From the NCBI GenBank assembly GCA_903928395.1, contig CAIYQS010000193.1, forward strand, positions 1 to 6,960: a DNA stretch of 6,960 nt, in the 5' to 3' direction. Source of the DNA: an uncultured Actinomycetes bacterium. Lineage in GTDB: Bacteria > Actinomycetota > Actinomycetes > Nanopelagicales > Nanopelagicaceae. Position numbers and translations under genes: made by a program. Of this stretch, positions 6,419 to 6,960 are shown piece by piece. The notes beneath the pieces are model-generated. The model saw nothing but the letters and a program-made list of their open reading frames with translations. It was not told where the DNA came from and did not search any database. Within the stretch, counting starts at the first letter, position 1. Each line of letters begins with the position of its first letter.

Positions 6419-6960
6419 CTATAGGTGCCTGCGTCCCTCAGTTTGCAGCTGGACTCTCATTTGAGCAAAGTCGAACTTCGTGCCGCTAAATAATGCGATC
6501 TGATCTAGCGCTTGTTCCACCAGTAAATCCATCCCATCAATGATGTGACTTCCCAGCGATTGCGCCCTAGAAAGCAGAGCGGTTGGAAATGGACGATACA
6601 AGACCTCGCATAACGTCGGTATTCGATGGCTCAAGTTAGTAGCAATCAAATCAGTGACACCACTAGGAACTGTTGAAACAACTAAGTCATACTCCAACAA
6701 GGGGTGATCCATTCCAAAAAATTGTAACGTGGTACTGCTAGCAATTGAAGAAAGTAACTCAGATCGGCTTTGAGTCCGTAGCAGAAAATCGACAGAATCT
6801 GCTTTCCCATCCAAGGCAGAGAGTGCCGCCCTTGCCGTTCCTCCACCGCCAATGATAGCTACCCGTTTCTTTTCGACATTTTCGAAGAGTCGAACAAGCG
6901 CGGACCTATCGGTTGAACTAGCCCAAAATGTGCCCTCTTGTTTAACAAGGGTATTTGCCG
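6419..6960 (-). CDS. aroE: Shikimate 5-dehydrogenase, C-terminal part (5' end outside the window)
   Basis: AroE reduces 3-dehydroshikimate to shikimate with NADPH, the fourth pathway step. The frame is open to the window edge (first full codon at 6958), giving about 179 residues; the N-terminal substrate-binding part is missing. ANTLVKQEGTFWASSTDR at the edge corresponds to the usual NTL...NTD region, keeping the key Asp (residue 17). RVAIIGGGGTARAAL (32-46) is the glycine-rich dinucleotide loop. DLVVSTVPSG, EVLYRPFPTALL and GMDLLVEQALDQIALFSG are C-terminal family signatures. The usual NRT motif after the second strand reads LRT here, and the DxxYxP aspartate is Glu, so cofactor binding may differ somewhat. 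A paralogue such as YdiB cannot be fully excluded, but the context of aroC, aroK, aroB and aroQ favours AroE. It stops with TAG. Confidence 0.9.
   Translation of the reverse strand, partial: ANTLVKQEGTFWASSTDRSALVRLFENVEKKRVAIIGGGGTARAALSALDGKADSVDFLLRTQSRSELLSSIASSTTLQFFGMDHPLLEYDLVVSTVPSGVTDLIATNLSHRIPTLCEVLYRPFPTALLSRAQSLGSHIIDGMDLLVEQALDQIALFSGTKFDFAQMRVQLQTEGRRHL

Overview
The window is a chimera-like join of two unrelated pieces of DNA. Bases 1 to about 655 encode, on the plus strand, part of a secreted, multi-domain beta-rich protein: a chitobiase C-terminal-type repeat, an Ig-like module, then the start of a DUF2341 domain. From about 655 to the end, everything is on the minus strand and forms a core-metabolism cluster typical of Actinomycetota. 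The two pieces meet inside two open domains with no intergenic space. Both reading frames still make sense across the same dozen bases, which is what a false assembly join through a short shared word looks like.

Read in the direction of transcription (from 6960 down), the actinobacterial part is aroE (3' part), a small prepilin peptidase-like membrane protease, aroC, aroK, aroB, aroQ, efp, nusB, pyrR and pyrB (5' part). The aroC-aroK-aroB-aroQ-efp-nusB order, with aroE and a prepilin peptidase nearby, matches the mycobacterial arrangement, minus the pepQ-like gene that sits before efp there. The protein sequences are actinobacterial in character, but base composition is only moderate in GC (judged by eye). 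That suggests a lower-GC, possibly aquatic, streamlined lineage rather than a high-GC soil form; this is inference.

The genes are tightly packed. aroC and aroK abut, aroK and aroB overlap by 8 bases, aroB and aroQ by 4, and pyrR and pyrB by 1. AroB, AroQ, AroE, AroK and AroC cover five of the seven shikimate-pathway steps to chorismate. EF-P and NusB belong to translation and transcription. PyrR and PyrB open the pyrimidine operon.

Two points stand out beyond the join. First, nusB carries an in-frame TAG at codon 60 in an otherwise full-length, well-conserved reading frame; five neighbouring reading frames, including nusB itself, use TAG as their normal stop, so recoding is unlikely. Second, the pyrR leader contains a good match to the PyrR-binding RNA consensus, set in a hairpin whose outer stem pairs with the pyrR Shine-Dalgarno sequence, pointing to translational autoregulation. 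I found no mobile element, CRISPR array, tRNA or rRNA, and no convincing new biological system.
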